Positions 1-7,479 are shown, numbered from the stretch's first letter. The stretch is 12,604 nucleotides of DNA from JAKFDK01 sp036676195 (GCA_036676195.1 JAKFDK010000144.1:1-12604); one strand, 5' to 3'. Notes: generated by a model from the letters alone, not told the origin. Made by a program: numbers and translations.

Positions 1-119
1 CCTCGGGCTTCCTTCAGATTCCGCCTCGCGACGGACACCCTTGCCTCTGGCTAATGGGTCGGACTGCCTGACCCATGCCGGACTTTCACCGGATAAGATG
101 ACGCCCATGCCGGGCGTAC
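1..119 (-). mobile_element. Group IIC intron, 5' end (domain I), cut by window edge
   Basis: Read on the minus strand from 119 leftwards, the sequence begins GTACGCCCGGCATGGGC and continues with GGTGAAAGTCC, GCAAGGGTGTCCGT and GGAATCTGAAGGAAGC. These blocks, in this order, match what I recall of domain I of the bacterial class C group II intron of Oceanobacillus iheyensis. The 5' end lies 5 nt after the terminator hairpin at 125-155. Class C introns are known to insert just downstream of intrinsic terminators, so position and sequence agree. Position 3 of the intron is A rather than the usual G of the GUGYG 5' end, which may reduce splicing or mark decay. Domains II-VI and any reverse transcriptase ORF lie outside the window. 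Confidence 0.85.
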
Positions 120-124
120 AGGAA

Positions 125-155
125 AAGGGGGGCCAGGAAAAACCTGACCCCCCTT
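125..155 (-). terminator. Intrinsic terminator of the URO-D-family gene
   Basis: The arms 125-137 and 143-155 form a 13-bp stem (one mismatch or wobble) around a 5-nt loop. On the minus strand the loop is TTTTT and the stem is followed by a short TTTTCC run. It starts about 20 nt after the stop codon of the URO-D-family gene. It also serves as the likely target hairpin for the adjacent group IIC intron. Confidence 0.8.
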
Positions 156-175
156 ATTTCTTTTCCGTTAGATTG

Positions 176-1285
176 TCATACGGTCAGGGGATAATAACCG
201 TATTTTTCAATCGCCGCGGCCATGGCCTTGATGTTATCGACACTGCAGAAATCGGCAAGGATGGGGCAACTGCTGATCATATAGCGGCCGCCAGGAGCAG
301 CCACCGAGATCAGGTCCCTGACTCGCTGGTCGACCACATCCGGCGGGGCGCTGACCAGGGTTTCGATGATATCGACGTTTCCGACCAGGGTGACCTGGTC
401 GCCAACATTCTTTTTCACCCGCGCAATGTCCATGGGTGGTTGAATGGGGTGAATGGCATTCATCCCCAGCGGTAAGACATCGGGCAGCATCGTTTCCATG
501 TTTCCATCGCTATGGTAGACCCACGGCTTCTTGATGTGCCGGGCGGCCTCGCGCAGGGGGGGTAGGAAAAACTCGCGGAACACGTCGGGCGAGAACCACG
601 GGCCGTGGGAGTCAGCCATATCATTCAAGGCAACAACAAAGTCCACATCAAGCTCGTTGACATGCTCAATCACCCGAATGCACCATTCGGTATACCGCCA
701 TACCACGTCACGCAGAAACTGCGGGTCATCGTAAACGGCCAGGGCAGCCGTATCCAGACCCATGCAGTTAATGGTATCCTCTCCCCCGATCTTGATCCCC
801 GCCATGTAAGCGTGACTGCCTTTATTCCTGGCCAGCCAGTCCTGAATTTTTTCGTACGGCCTGGGATCGTCCGGATCAGGCAGATACGCATCGAACAACC
901 TGAGGTCGGCCGGCGTCCTCAACAACGGGTGCTCGATATAGGTCCGGCCATTGGTTGCTGAGATCCCTTCCTCCGCAATATGAGGCGGATAGAACCGACA
1001 CGAGGGCAGGGGCGGATCATACCAGACTTTTTTCTTGTATTCCGGTGTGTTCAGCGTCTGGCGATCCACCAGGGGGGGCGGCGTCAGCGGAGTGATACCA
1101 AAGCAATCGACGCCCAGCGCATCGCAGAGTTCCTCTGGGGTAAAGTCCCTACGACCACCCATCACGGCTTTCTGGATCGAAGGCTCAATGCGCATTTCCA
1201 TCCAGGGAATTCGGTCCGGAATTCCACCTTTGAGGGTCGTGAGCACCCTATCACGTGATGTCATATTCTTGCCGCCGTTTGCCAT
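176..1285 (-). CDS. URO-D/MtaA-like superfamily protein (probable corrinoid-linked methyltransferase)
   Basis: This 369-residue protein belongs to the uroporphyrinogen decarboxylase superfamily, a TIM-barrel family that includes corrinoid-dependent methyltransferases as well as true HemE. The start at 1285 is chosen because GGAGGT lies 8 nt upstream; an upstream TTG at 1360 has a weaker site. Visible features are the N-terminal SRDRVLTTLKGGIPDRIPW block (residues 10-28), NDMADSHGPWFSP (221-233), YHSDGN (257-262), a GNVDI loop (302-306) and an SSCPILADFC segment (339-347). MtaA-type enzymes use an HxC zinc motif; here the equivalent appears to be HSD, with Cys340 and Cys347 as possible metal ligands. 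It does not resemble HemE and no heme genes are nearby. It is transcribed away from the importer operon. A role in methyl transfer, perhaps from methoxylated aromatics, is inferred from family and context. Confidence 0.75.
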   Translation of the reverse strand: MANGGKNMTSRDRVLTTLKGGIPDRIPWMEMRIEPSIQKAVMGGRRDFTPEELCDALGVDCFGITPLTPPPLVDRQTLNTPEYKKKVWYDPPLPSCRFYPPHIAEEGISATNGRTYIEHPLLRTPADLRLFDAYLPDPDDPRPYEKIQDWLARNKGSHAYMAGIKIGGEDTINCMGLDTAALAVYDDPQFLRDVVWRYTEWCIRVIEHVNELDVDFVVALNDMADSHGPWFSPDVFREFFLPPLREAARHIKKPWVYHSDGNMETMLPDVLPLGMNAIHPIQPPMDIARVKKNVGDQVTLVGNVDIIETLVSAPPDVVDQRVRDLISVAAPGGRYMISSCPILADFCSVDNIKAMAAAIEKYGYYPLTV

Positions 1286-1731
1286 TAAGAGTACCTCCAC
1301 GTATTGTTCTACGGCGCAGTTCTTGCCGCTGCAGTCAATCCCCCTCTGATTTCTGGCCAACCATCCTTCACCAGTACCACACAGTATAAGCTTTCACAAA
1401 AGAAACGTCGTTTTAAATTTTTGCCTGTAACTAGCACATTTCAGCTTCTTCCGCTTTAGCCGGTCAGTCAGATGGATGCCGTCGCCCGGCATCCATCTTT
1501 ATGATGTTGTGGACCGTCTCCGGCAGAAGGGATCGAAATATACAAACTGGGTGCTGAAATGTGACAAGGTGTTAGCGCTCCGTTACACGAACCGTTAAAC
1601 CAATGGACATTTTCCGAACTGTCTCATTCGGATATTTCATTTGAGGGGGGCAGCACGCGGCTTAATCGGTTATTGTTGCCTGGAACCGTCTAGATAATGT
1701 CCGCCCAGACCAACGAGGAGGTGTACATGTT
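1286..1731. promoter_or_regulatory. Divergent intergenic region between URO-D-family gene and importer operon
   Basis: About 450 nt without a convincing gene. It must hold the promoters of both flanking genes, but no strong consensus promoter is visible. A weak candidate for the importer is TTGTTG at 1673-1678 with TAATGT at 1695-1700 (16-nt spacer). A perfect 12-bp inverted repeat lies at 1470-1498 and is listed separately. CCGTTA occurs twice 12 nt apart near 1580-1600 and could be half-sites for a regulator, but this is weak. Confidence 0.4.
1470..1498 (+). other. 12-bp perfect inverted repeat (possible terminator or attenuator)
   Basis: The arms 1470-1481 and 1487-1498 pair perfectly around a 5-nt loop. 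On the plus strand the stem is followed by TTTATG, a poor T tract. No gene ends upstream on either strand, so it could terminate an unseen leader or small RNA, act as an operator, or be a relic of a lost gene. Its function cannot be assigned. Confidence 0.45.
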
Positions 1732-3009
1732 TTGAAGAGTCGCCGTTTCTTAGCGACAGCAGCCCTGTCGCTTGCTACTATGATCGCCGCGGTGGGATGC
1801 GGAAGCCAGCCTTCTGCACCCACCGCCAAATCCGAACCCGCACCCGCCGCGCCAGCCGCAACGACCAGCGCCCCCGCAGCCACCAAGCCGGCACCGGCTT
1901 CCATCAAGGTCGGTGCCTCTGTCCCCGTCACCGGACGGTACGGCGCCGGTGGCTTGCAGATCAAGGCCGGGTACGAGATCGGCATCGAGCACATTAACGC
2001 CGGCGGCGGCGTCATGGTGAAGGAATTCGGCAAGAAGATCCCCCTCGAACTCGTACTCCTGGACGATGAATCGGATCCCACCAAGACCGTCGCCCGTATG
2101 GAAACGATGGCGGAAAAGGACAAGATCGTCGCCTATCTGGGCGGTTTCGGCAGCGACATGCATGCGGCCGCAGCGGCGATTGCCGAGAAGAACCAGCTCC
2201 CTTACCTGGGCGTCGCCTTTGCCCTTGAATCGATTCACAAAAAGGGCTACAAGTACCTCTTCTCGCCGTTCCCCAAGTCCTCGAAGGTCGCTGAGTTCCT
2301 GGACGATCTGCCGAAAATGGTCCCGGCAGACCAGATGCCCAAGAAAATCGCCATCTTGGCGGAAAAGACTGACTGGGGCAAGGAAATGCAAGCCCTCTGG
2401 CGGGAGAAAGCCCCCAAGGGCGGATATCAGATCGTGGTTGATGAGGAATACGCCCCGGGCACCAAGGATTTCTCCGACCTGATCGGCAAGGCCAAGACAG
2501 CCGGTGCAGATCTTGTGCTGGGGGTCCCCAATCCGCCCGACGGGATGACCATCGCCAAGCAAATGGCTGAGTTGGGGTACAAGCCCAAGGTCGTCCAGTT
2601 CACGCGTGCCCCCGATGCGCTCACCTGGGGGAGCAGCCTGAAGGAGATCGGTAATGGCTTCATCAACGCTCCGGGCTGGCACTGGACGGCCAAATACCCG
2701 GGTGTGGACAAGCTCAACGAGAGCCACAAGGCTAAGCTTGGCCGGCCCGCAGATGATACGACGGGTCCTGCGTACGGCTGTATCCAGATCCTCGCCGACG
2801 CCATTGAGCGGGCCGGCACCCTGGACCCCAAGGCCATCCGGGATGCCATTGCCAAGACCAACCTGATGACTGTCTCCGGTCAGGTCACCTTTGATGAGTT
2901 GGGTCGGGGCTCCGTACCGAACTTCTTTAATGAGTGGGTGAACGGTGTTCAGGAGAACATCTGGCCCAAGGACAGTGCCACGTCTAAGCTGGTCTTCTAC
3001 GGTCAGTAA
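1732..3009 (+). CDS. livJ: ABC transporter substrate-binding lipoprotein, Leu/Ile/Val-type (type I fold)
   Basis: This 425-residue lipoprotein captures substrate outside the membrane for the LivFGHM-like importer encoded downstream. Residues 1-23 form a lipoprotein signal with twin Arg, a hydrophobic core and lipobox AVGC (Cys23). An Ala/Pro-rich linker (about 25-56) leads to the Peripla_BP_6-type domain starting SIKVGASVPVTGRYG. The start is TTG at 1732, preceded by AGGAGGTG at 1716-1723. An ATG at 1727 in another frame hits a stop after two codons. The family binds branched-chain amino acids, amides or aromatic acids, and substrate cannot be read from sequence. The nearby HBCR-type enzyme suggests an aromatic acid. 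The symbol marks family, not proven substrate. Confidence 0.9.
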   Translation: MKSRRFLATAALSLATMIAAVGCGSQPSAPTAKSEPAPAAPAATTSAPAATKPAPASIKVGASVPVTGRYGAGGLQIKAGYEIGIEHINAGGGVMVKEFGKKIPLELVLLDDESDPTKTVARMETMAEKDKIVAYLGGFGSDMHAAAAAIAEKNQLPYLGVAFALESIHKKGYKYLFSPFPKSSKVAEFLDDLPKMVPADQMPKKIAILAEKTDWGKEMQALWREKAPKGGYQIVVDEEYAPGTKDFSDLIGKAKTAGADLVLGVPNPPDGMTIAKQMAELGYKPKVVQFTRAPDALTWGSSLKEIGNGFINAPGWHWTAKYPGVDKLNESHKAKLGRPADDTTGPAYGCIQILADAIERAGTLDPKAIRDAIAKTNLMTVSGQVTFDELGRGSVPNFFNEWVNGVQENIWPKDSATSKLVFYGQ

Positions 3010-3034
3010 CCTCTGATTCCACCGGCGGCGCCCC

Positions 3035-3060
3035 GGGATCGACCCGACAGGGTCGGTCCC
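3035..3060 (+). other. Intercistronic hairpin between lipoprotein gene and livG
   Basis: The arms 3035-3045 and 3050-3060 form an 11-bp GC-rich stem (one G-U wobble) with a GACA loop, 25 nt after the stop codon. No T tract follows, so it is unlikely to stop transcription fully. Such hairpins after binding-protein genes commonly protect the upstream mRNA and so raise the binding protein above the membrane components. That role is inferred here. Confidence 0.6.
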
Positions 3061-3100
3061 AGGGCTCTGCTGTTCAGTTGAATGGGAGGACTCCCCTACG

Positions 3101-3829
3101 ATGTTGCTGCAAGTGCGTGGGCTTACCAAACGTTTCGGCGGCCTGATCGCCACTCAGAACGTAAACCTGGACGTGGCCCAAAACGAAATTGTGGGCCTCA
3201 TTGGCCCGAACGGGTCGGGAAAAACCACAACCTTCAACCTGGTAACAGGTTTCCTACGGCCCGACGGGGGCCAGATCCTCTTTGACGGCCAGGATATCAC
3301 CGGTCTTCCTCCATACAAGGTCTGCCACCTGGGTATGACCCGCACTTTCCAACACGTCAAGCTCTTTACCAGCCTGTCTGTGCTCGAGAACCTCGAAGTG
3401 TCTGCCCGTTACGGCCGCGCTTCGGCGCGCGTAAAGACCAACGTGCATCGCCGTTGCCTCGATACCCTGGAGCAGGTCGGCCTGGCGGATTTGGCCCACA
3501 CCCGCGCCGGTTCCCTGACACTGGTGAACCGCAAGCGGCTGGAATTGGGACGAGCCCTGGCTACCCACCCTAAGCTCCTGCTGCTGGATGAATTAATGGC
3601 CGGGCTCAACCCCGGCGAGCAGGAAGCGGTGGTCAACCTGATCAAGGAGATCCGGGCTTCCGGCATCACCGTAGTCATGGTGGAACATATCATCCCGGTG
3701 GTGGCAGAACTTTCGGACCGGGTCGTGGTACTGAACGCCGGTGAGAAGATCGCCGACGGCTCCCCACAGACCGTTTTGAACGACCCACTGGTGGTTGAGG
3801 CGTACCTCGGGGAGGCTGTTTATGCTTGA
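3101..3829 (+). CDS. livG: ABC transporter ATPase, LivG-like
   Basis: This 242-residue cytoplasmic ATPase is one of two that power the LivHM-type permease. Visible motifs are Walker A GPNGSGKTT (35-43), Q-loop Gln84 in RTFQH, Walker B LLLLDE (159-164) and switch His196 in VEHII. The usual LSGGQ signature is replaced by LTLVNRKRLELGRALA (139-154), a variant I recall from a LivG subfamily. Asp163-Glu164 is followed by Leu rather than Pro. The ATG at 3101 has GGGAGG at 3084-3089, a rather long 11-nt spacer. The gene follows the lipoprotein gene by 91 nt and overlaps livF by 8 nt, indicating one operon. Confidence 0.9.
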   Translation: MLLQVRGLTKRFGGLIATQNVNLDVAQNEIVGLIGPNGSGKTTTFNLVTGFLRPDGGQILFDGQDITGLPPYKVCHLGMTRTFQHVKLFTSLSVLENLEVSARYGRASARVKTNVHRRCLDTLEQVGLADLAHTRAGSLTLVNRKRLELGRALATHPKLLLLDELMAGLNPGEQEAVVNLIKEIRASGITVVMVEHIIPVVAELSDRVVVLNAGEKIADGSPQTVLNDPLVVEAYLGEAVYA

Positions 3830-4532
3830 AGTCAAAACTGTCGACGTCGCATACGGAGATATGCAGGCGTTATGGCAGGTATCGCTAACGGTCAAGCAGG
3901 GCGAGGTGGTGGCCCTGCTGGGCCCCAACGGTGCAGGCAAAACAACCACCCTCAAGACCATCATGGGACTCCTGTCTCCCAAATCCGGCGATGTCCTGCT
4001 GGACGGCAAATCCATCAAGGGCGTGCCCACGCACGAAATCGTCGCCGCCGGCGTATGCCTGGTTCCGGAAGGACGCGGCTTGTTCTCGACCATGACCATT
4101 GAAGAGAACCTGTGGGTCGGTGCCCATCTCACCCGGAGCGCTGCCGATCAGGCGGAGCGGCTGGATCGGATTTATTCAACCTTTCCCATTCTGAAGGAAC
4201 GACGGAAACATCTGGCCGGAAGTCTCTCAGGCGGACAGCAACAGATGTTGACCATTGCCCGTGCTCTGATGTCACGGCCCAGGCTTCTGATCCTGGACGA
4301 GCCTTCGCTGGGCGTCGCACCGATCATCGTCCGCGAGATCTTCGCGCTGCTCCGGAACCTGGTCGCCCAGGGCACCACCATCCTGTTGGTGGAACAGAGC
4401 GTCGGCATGGCGCTCAGCCTTTGTCAGCGTGCTTATGTCCTGGAATCGGGCCGCATTGTAACCGCCGGCCCGGTGGAAACTCTGCGTAGTGACGCACACA
4501 TCCGTAACGCTTACCTCGGGACCACTGCGTAG
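3822..4532 (+). CDS. livF: ABC transporter ATPase, LivF-like
   Basis: This 236-residue protein is the second ATPase of the importer. It shows Walker A GPNGAGKTT (34-42), a complete LSGGQ signature (135-139) and Walker B LLILDEP (155-161). The switch position is Gln192 in LVEQS, as is usual for LivF. The ATG at 3822 lies 6 nt after GGGGAGG (3809-3815) and inside the end of livG, so translation is probably coupled. A TTG further upstream in the same frame (3795) is rejected because it has no comparable site and adds residues not typical of the family. It probably forms a heterodimer with LivG, whose signature motif is atypical. Confidence 0.92.
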   Translation: MLEVKTVDVAYGDMQALWQVSLTVKQGEVVALLGPNGAGKTTTLKTIMGLLSPKSGDVLLDGKSIKGVPTHEIVAAGVCLVPEGRGLFSTMTIEENLWVGAHLTRSAADQAERLDRIYSTFPILKERRKHLAGSLSGGQQQMLTIARALMSRPRLLILDEPSLGVAPIIVREIFALLRNLVAQGTTILLVEQSVGMALSLCQRAYVLESGRIVTAGPVETLRSDAHIRNAYLGTTA

Positions 4533-4587
4533 CGACTGATCATCCACAACTCGTTCTTTGCAGCGATCGACCGGAAGGAGATGACCA

Positions 4588-5472
4588 GTGCAGGAACTGG
4601 CCCAAAACCTCGTCTTTGGCATTCTCGTAGGCAGCGTCTACGGCCTTGCCGCTATTGGCATGTCCCTGGTCTTCGGCGTCATGCGTGTGCTCAATGTTGC
4701 GCACGGTGAACTGCTCATGATCGGCGGCTATTTTAGTTTCTGGGCCCTCGAGAAGGCCGGGGTGGACCCCTTTCTCTCATTGCCGCTGACCGGTCTGGCG
4801 CTGGTTGCCCTGGGCTACCTTCTCTATCAGGTAATATTCCGTTGGGTGGTACGGCTAGACGAGGAACCCCGAGTAAACACCTCCCTCCTGGTGGCCTTTG
4901 GCCTCGGCCTGATCCTGAACACAGCAGCCGCCCATCTCTGGACTGCCGACGACCGCAGCATCATTACCGATTATTCCCGTCTGTCCCTCGTCCTGGGGGG
5001 CATTCGCATTCCCGTGATCCGCCTCGCCGGCCTCGCCCTGGCCCTGCTAACAGCGGGCGGACTCCAGTATTTTCTCAGCCGTACCCGGATGGGCCGTGCA
5101 ATCCGGGCCACAGCCGAAAACTGGCAGTCGGCCAGCCTGATGGGGATCGACATCCGCAAGGTGTATGCGCTGGCCTTCCCGCTCAGTGTGGGGCTGGCCG
5201 GTCTGGCCGGTACCCTGGTGGCCGTGGGTTACTCCATCAGCCCCCACATCGGCCTGGAGTGGACCCTCAAGGCCCTGGTCGTGGTTGTGCTCGCCGGCTT
5301 GGGCTCCAACTTCGGCACTCTGATCGCAGGCATCATCCTCGGCTGTTCCGAGGCAATTGGCGCCTTCCTGTTCGGCGGTAGCTACCGGGAGGCCGTATCG
5401 TTGCTGCTTTTCCTGGCCGTACTGATGTTCCGCCCCCAGGGCCTGTTCGGCAAGGGGGTGCGGATGCAGTGA
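4588..5472 (+). CDS. livH: ABC transporter permease, LivH-like
   Basis: This 294-residue integral membrane protein is one half of the importer channel. It is mostly hydrophobic, with about eight candidate membrane segments, and carries the family block FGVMRVLNVAHGELLMIGGY near residues 29-48. A cytoplasmic loop around residues 165-190 (SRTRMGRAIRATAEN followed by ASLMGIDIRKVYALAF) is the site where the ATPases dock. The start is GTG at 4588, placed 7 nt after GGAAGGAG (4573-4580); the ATG at 4581 is out of frame. Its stop overlaps the livM start by 4 nt. Confidence 0.92.
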   Translation: MQELAQNLVFGILVGSVYGLAAIGMSLVFGVMRVLNVAHGELLMIGGYFSFWALEKAGVDPFLSLPLTGLALVALGYLLYQVIFRWVVRLDEEPRVNTSLLVAFGLGLILNTAAAHLWTADDRSIITDYSRLSLVLGGIRIPVIRLAGLALALLTAGGLQYFLSRTRMGRAIRATAENWQSASLMGIDIRKVYALAFPLSVGLAGLAGTLVAVGYSISPHIGLEWTLKALVVVVLAGLGSNFGTLIAGIILGCSEAIGAFLFGGSYREAVSLLLFLAVLMFRPQGLFGKGVRMQ

Positions 5473-6410
5473 AACAGGGATCCGGTCGTTGGTGGTTCTG
5501 GGCGCCACTCGTGGTCCTGCTGGTCCTCGTTCCGCAGTTCACCACAGCCAAGTCCACCTTGAACCTGTTTTTCCTGCTCTTTCTCTTCGTTACCCTCGCA
5601 CAGAGCTGGAACATCCTGGCCGGATTCGCTGGGCAGGTGAACCTCGGGCACGCCGCCTTTTTTGGATTAGGCGCCCTGGTCACCCGCGCACTCCTCGGCC
5701 ACGACGTGCCACTCTGGCTTAGCCTACCGGCGGGTGGCCTGGCGGCCACGTTGGGCAGCATGCTGGTGGGGGTCCCCGCCTTTCGCATGAAGGGTGCCTA
5801 TTTCGCCATCGGTACCCTCGCCTTTGCTGAAGTCACACGCATTCTTGTCCATAACAATCTCCCCGGCCTGTCGTCGCTGCCCCCCGAGGCGATGGCGGCA
5901 TACAGCCTGGTGCCACGGTATTACCTGGGCCTGTTGGTGGCAGTGGCCATTCACTTGTTCCTGTTCTGGCTGACCCGTTCCACCGCCGGCCTGGGCATCG
6001 TGGCCATGCGGGAGGATGAAAGCGCCGCCCAGGCCGTCGGGGTGGCGGCGCTCAGGCATAAGCTGCTGGCCCTGGCGTTTTCGGCTGGCTTTGCCGGACT
6101 GGCAGGTGGCCTGTTTGCGTACTACCATGTAAGCTACTATGAATTTCATGCCTTCTCTCCGATCTGGACCTTTGAGTCTCTGATCATCGTCTCGATCGGG
6201 GGGGCCGGGACCATTTTGGGCCCGGTACTCGGCACCGCCTTCTATGTTCTGACCCGCGAGTTCCTCGCTGTGCGTCTGACCGACGGACACCTGTATGTCT
6301 TTGGTGTCCTCTTCATCCTGGTGGTCCTGATCTGGCCCGGAGGCCTTCTGGAGGCAACCTCCCGGCTGAAACGGGCAATCCTGGGCGGCAAGGGTCGCCT
6401 CAACGTCTGA
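5469..6410 (+). CDS. livM: ABC transporter permease, LivM-like
   Basis: This 313-residue integral membrane protein is the partner permease of LivH. The family block AQSWNILAGFAGQVNLGHAAF lies in the first quarter (about residues 38-58), and the segment GVAALRHKLLALAFSAGFAG near the middle is the likely ATPase-docking loop. The start is GTG at 5469 in a GTGA overlap with the livH stop, with GGGGGTG at 5454-5460 serving as binding site. It is the last gene of the five-gene operon and ends about 30 nt before a strong terminator. No CoA ligase or regulator follows in the operon. Confidence 0.92.
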   Translation: MKQGSGRWWFWAPLVVLLVLVPQFTTAKSTLNLFFLLFLFVTLAQSWNILAGFAGQVNLGHAAFFGLGALVTRALLGHDVPLWLSLPAGGLAATLGSMLVGVPAFRMKGAYFAIGTLAFAEVTRILVHNNLPGLSSLPPEAMAAYSLVPRYYLGLLVAVAIHLFLFWLTRSTAGLGIVAMREDESAAQAVGVAALRHKLLALAFSAGFAGLAGGLFAYYHVSYYEFHAFSPIWTFESLIIVSIGGAGTILGPVLGTAFYVLTREFLAVRLTDGHLYVFGVLFILVVLIWPGGLLEATSRLKRAILGGKGRLNV

Positions 6411-6443
6411 ACGACACAGCAACAACTCCATATGGGTACAAGA

Positions 6444-6465
6444 AAGCGGGCCGCAAGGCCCGCTT
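6444..6465. terminator. Bidirectional terminator between convergent livM and hcrB
   Basis: The arms 6444-6452 and 6457-6465 form a perfect 9-bp GC-rich stem with a GNRA-type GCAA loop on the plus strand. It is followed by CTTCT on the plus strand and TCTTGT on the minus strand, so it can end both convergent operons. It lies 33 nt after the livM stop and 27 nt beyond the hcrB stop. Confidence 0.8.
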
Positions 6466-6492
6466 CTTCTGGTTACCGGTACCATTCCTGAA

Positions 6493-7479
6493 CTACTCCT
6501 GTGCCAGGTCTCTGAGCGCCCGGGCCACGTAAACGCGTGCCATGCGCCTGCGCCAGAAGTTGTCGCCGTCAGTATTATCCATGGGCGTGGCCCGCTTGGC
6601 CGCCACCGCCTGCAGCTCGGCGAGGGCCTCTGCGTCATCGAGCCGCCTGCCCTTGAACACCGCCGCCTCCGGCAAGGCCACGGGCGCTGAAGCCACAGCC
6701 CCCAGTACCACGCTGATCTCGTCCACCACGCCGCCCTCACCAAAGCGAACGGCAGCGGCCACGCCGAGCAGCGGAAAGTCAATGGCGTCACGCCGGCGCA
6801 GCTTCTGGTAGGCAGTCCGGTCCCAGGTCCCGCGCTCTGGCAGAACCACCTCTGTCAGCACCTCATCCGCCCGGCGGGTCAGGTAGTGGATACCGTCATC
6901 CCGGTAGAAAGATGCAACGGGCACCTCCCGCTCGCCACCCGTGTGGCTGACCAGCCGCAACCGGGCCCCGATGGCCGCCAGCACCGGCGCCGTGTCCGAG
7001 GAGGACACCGCCCAGCACCGGGAACTGCGCGGAGCCACCTGGCAGATGCTCCCTTCGGCCTTCATGCACGACCCCAGGGCCAGCCGCCAGTCCTCGAGCT
7101 GATTGTAGTAATTGCAGCGGGTATTCAGGCACAGATTTCCGCCTATGGTACCGTGGTTCCGTAGCTGCGGCGTCGCCACCAGTCGGGCGGCGGTGGCCAG
7201 TGCCGGCCACTGGGTGCGCACTTCCCGGTGCTCGGCTAGCTCAGTCAAACTGGTCATGGCGCCCAGGGTCAGGCAGCCGTTACTGCGGATTCCGCACAGT
7301 TCCGACACCCGGCGCAGACCCACCAGTACCTTCGGATGATACTGCCGGCGCTTGAGGTTGGGCATCACATCGGTGCCACCGGCCACCGGCATTGCCTCGT
7401 GTCCATGCTCACAGAGGAGCCGGGCCGCCTCGGCCACGGTGGTGGGGGCAGCATACGAATAATTGGGCAGTCGCAGCAT
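6493..7479 (-). CDS. hcrB: 4-Hydroxybenzoyl-CoA reductase-type FAD/[4Fe-4S] subunit
   Basis: This 328-residue subunit belongs to the CoxM/XDH FAD-binding family. It passes electrons between FAD and the iron-sulfur subunit. FAD-contact motifs are PVAGGTDVMPN (31-41) and TIGGN (111-115). After TIGGN comes an insertion with Cys122, Cys138, Cys146 and Cys155 (spacing C-x15-C-x7-C-x8-C), within NLCLNTRCNYYNQ and GSICQVAPRSSRC. In 4-hydroxybenzoyl-CoA reductase this insertion binds an extra [4Fe-4S] cluster that ordinary xanthine dehydrogenases lack. The ATG at 7479 shares its A with the stop of hcrA (TGATG), so translation is coupled; a GTG 11 codons upstream is rejected for this reason. A related enzyme acting on another phenolic thioester is possible. 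Confidence 0.82.
   Translation of the reverse strand: MLRLPNYSYAAPTTVAEAARLLCEHGHEAMPVAGGTDVMPNLKRRQYHPKVLVGLRRVSELCGIRSNGCLTLGAMTSLTELAEHREVRTQWPALATAARLVATPQLRNHGTIGGNLCLNTRCNYYNQLEDWRLALGSCMKAEGSICQVAPRSSRCWAVSSSDTAPVLAAIGARLRLVSHTGGEREVPVASFYRDDGIHYLTRRADEVLTEVVLPERGTWDRTAYQKLRRRDAIDFPLLGVAAAVRFGEGGVVDEISVVLGAVASAPVALPEAAVFKGRRLDDAEALAELQAVAAKRATPMDNTDGDNFWRRRMARVYVARALRDLAQE

Noticed and set aside
41..475. Plus-strand frame at the left edge
   Set aside because: It spans the intron end, the terminator hairpin and the antisense of the URO-D gene, so it is not a plausible gene.
1286..1360. Longer form of the URO-D-family protein starting at TTG 1360
   Set aside because: The extra 25 residues are not family-like, and ATG 1285 has a much better ribosome binding site at ideal spacing.
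1750..3153. 467-codon open frame antisense to the binding-protein gene
   Set aside because: It overlaps a clear lipoprotein gene, has no recognisable domain, and is rich in Gly/Arg as expected of an antisense shadow in GC-rich DNA.
5724..6791. 355-codon minus-strand frame across livM, the terminator and the end of hcrB
   Set aside because: It crosses a bidirectional terminator and two real genes and shows no family features.
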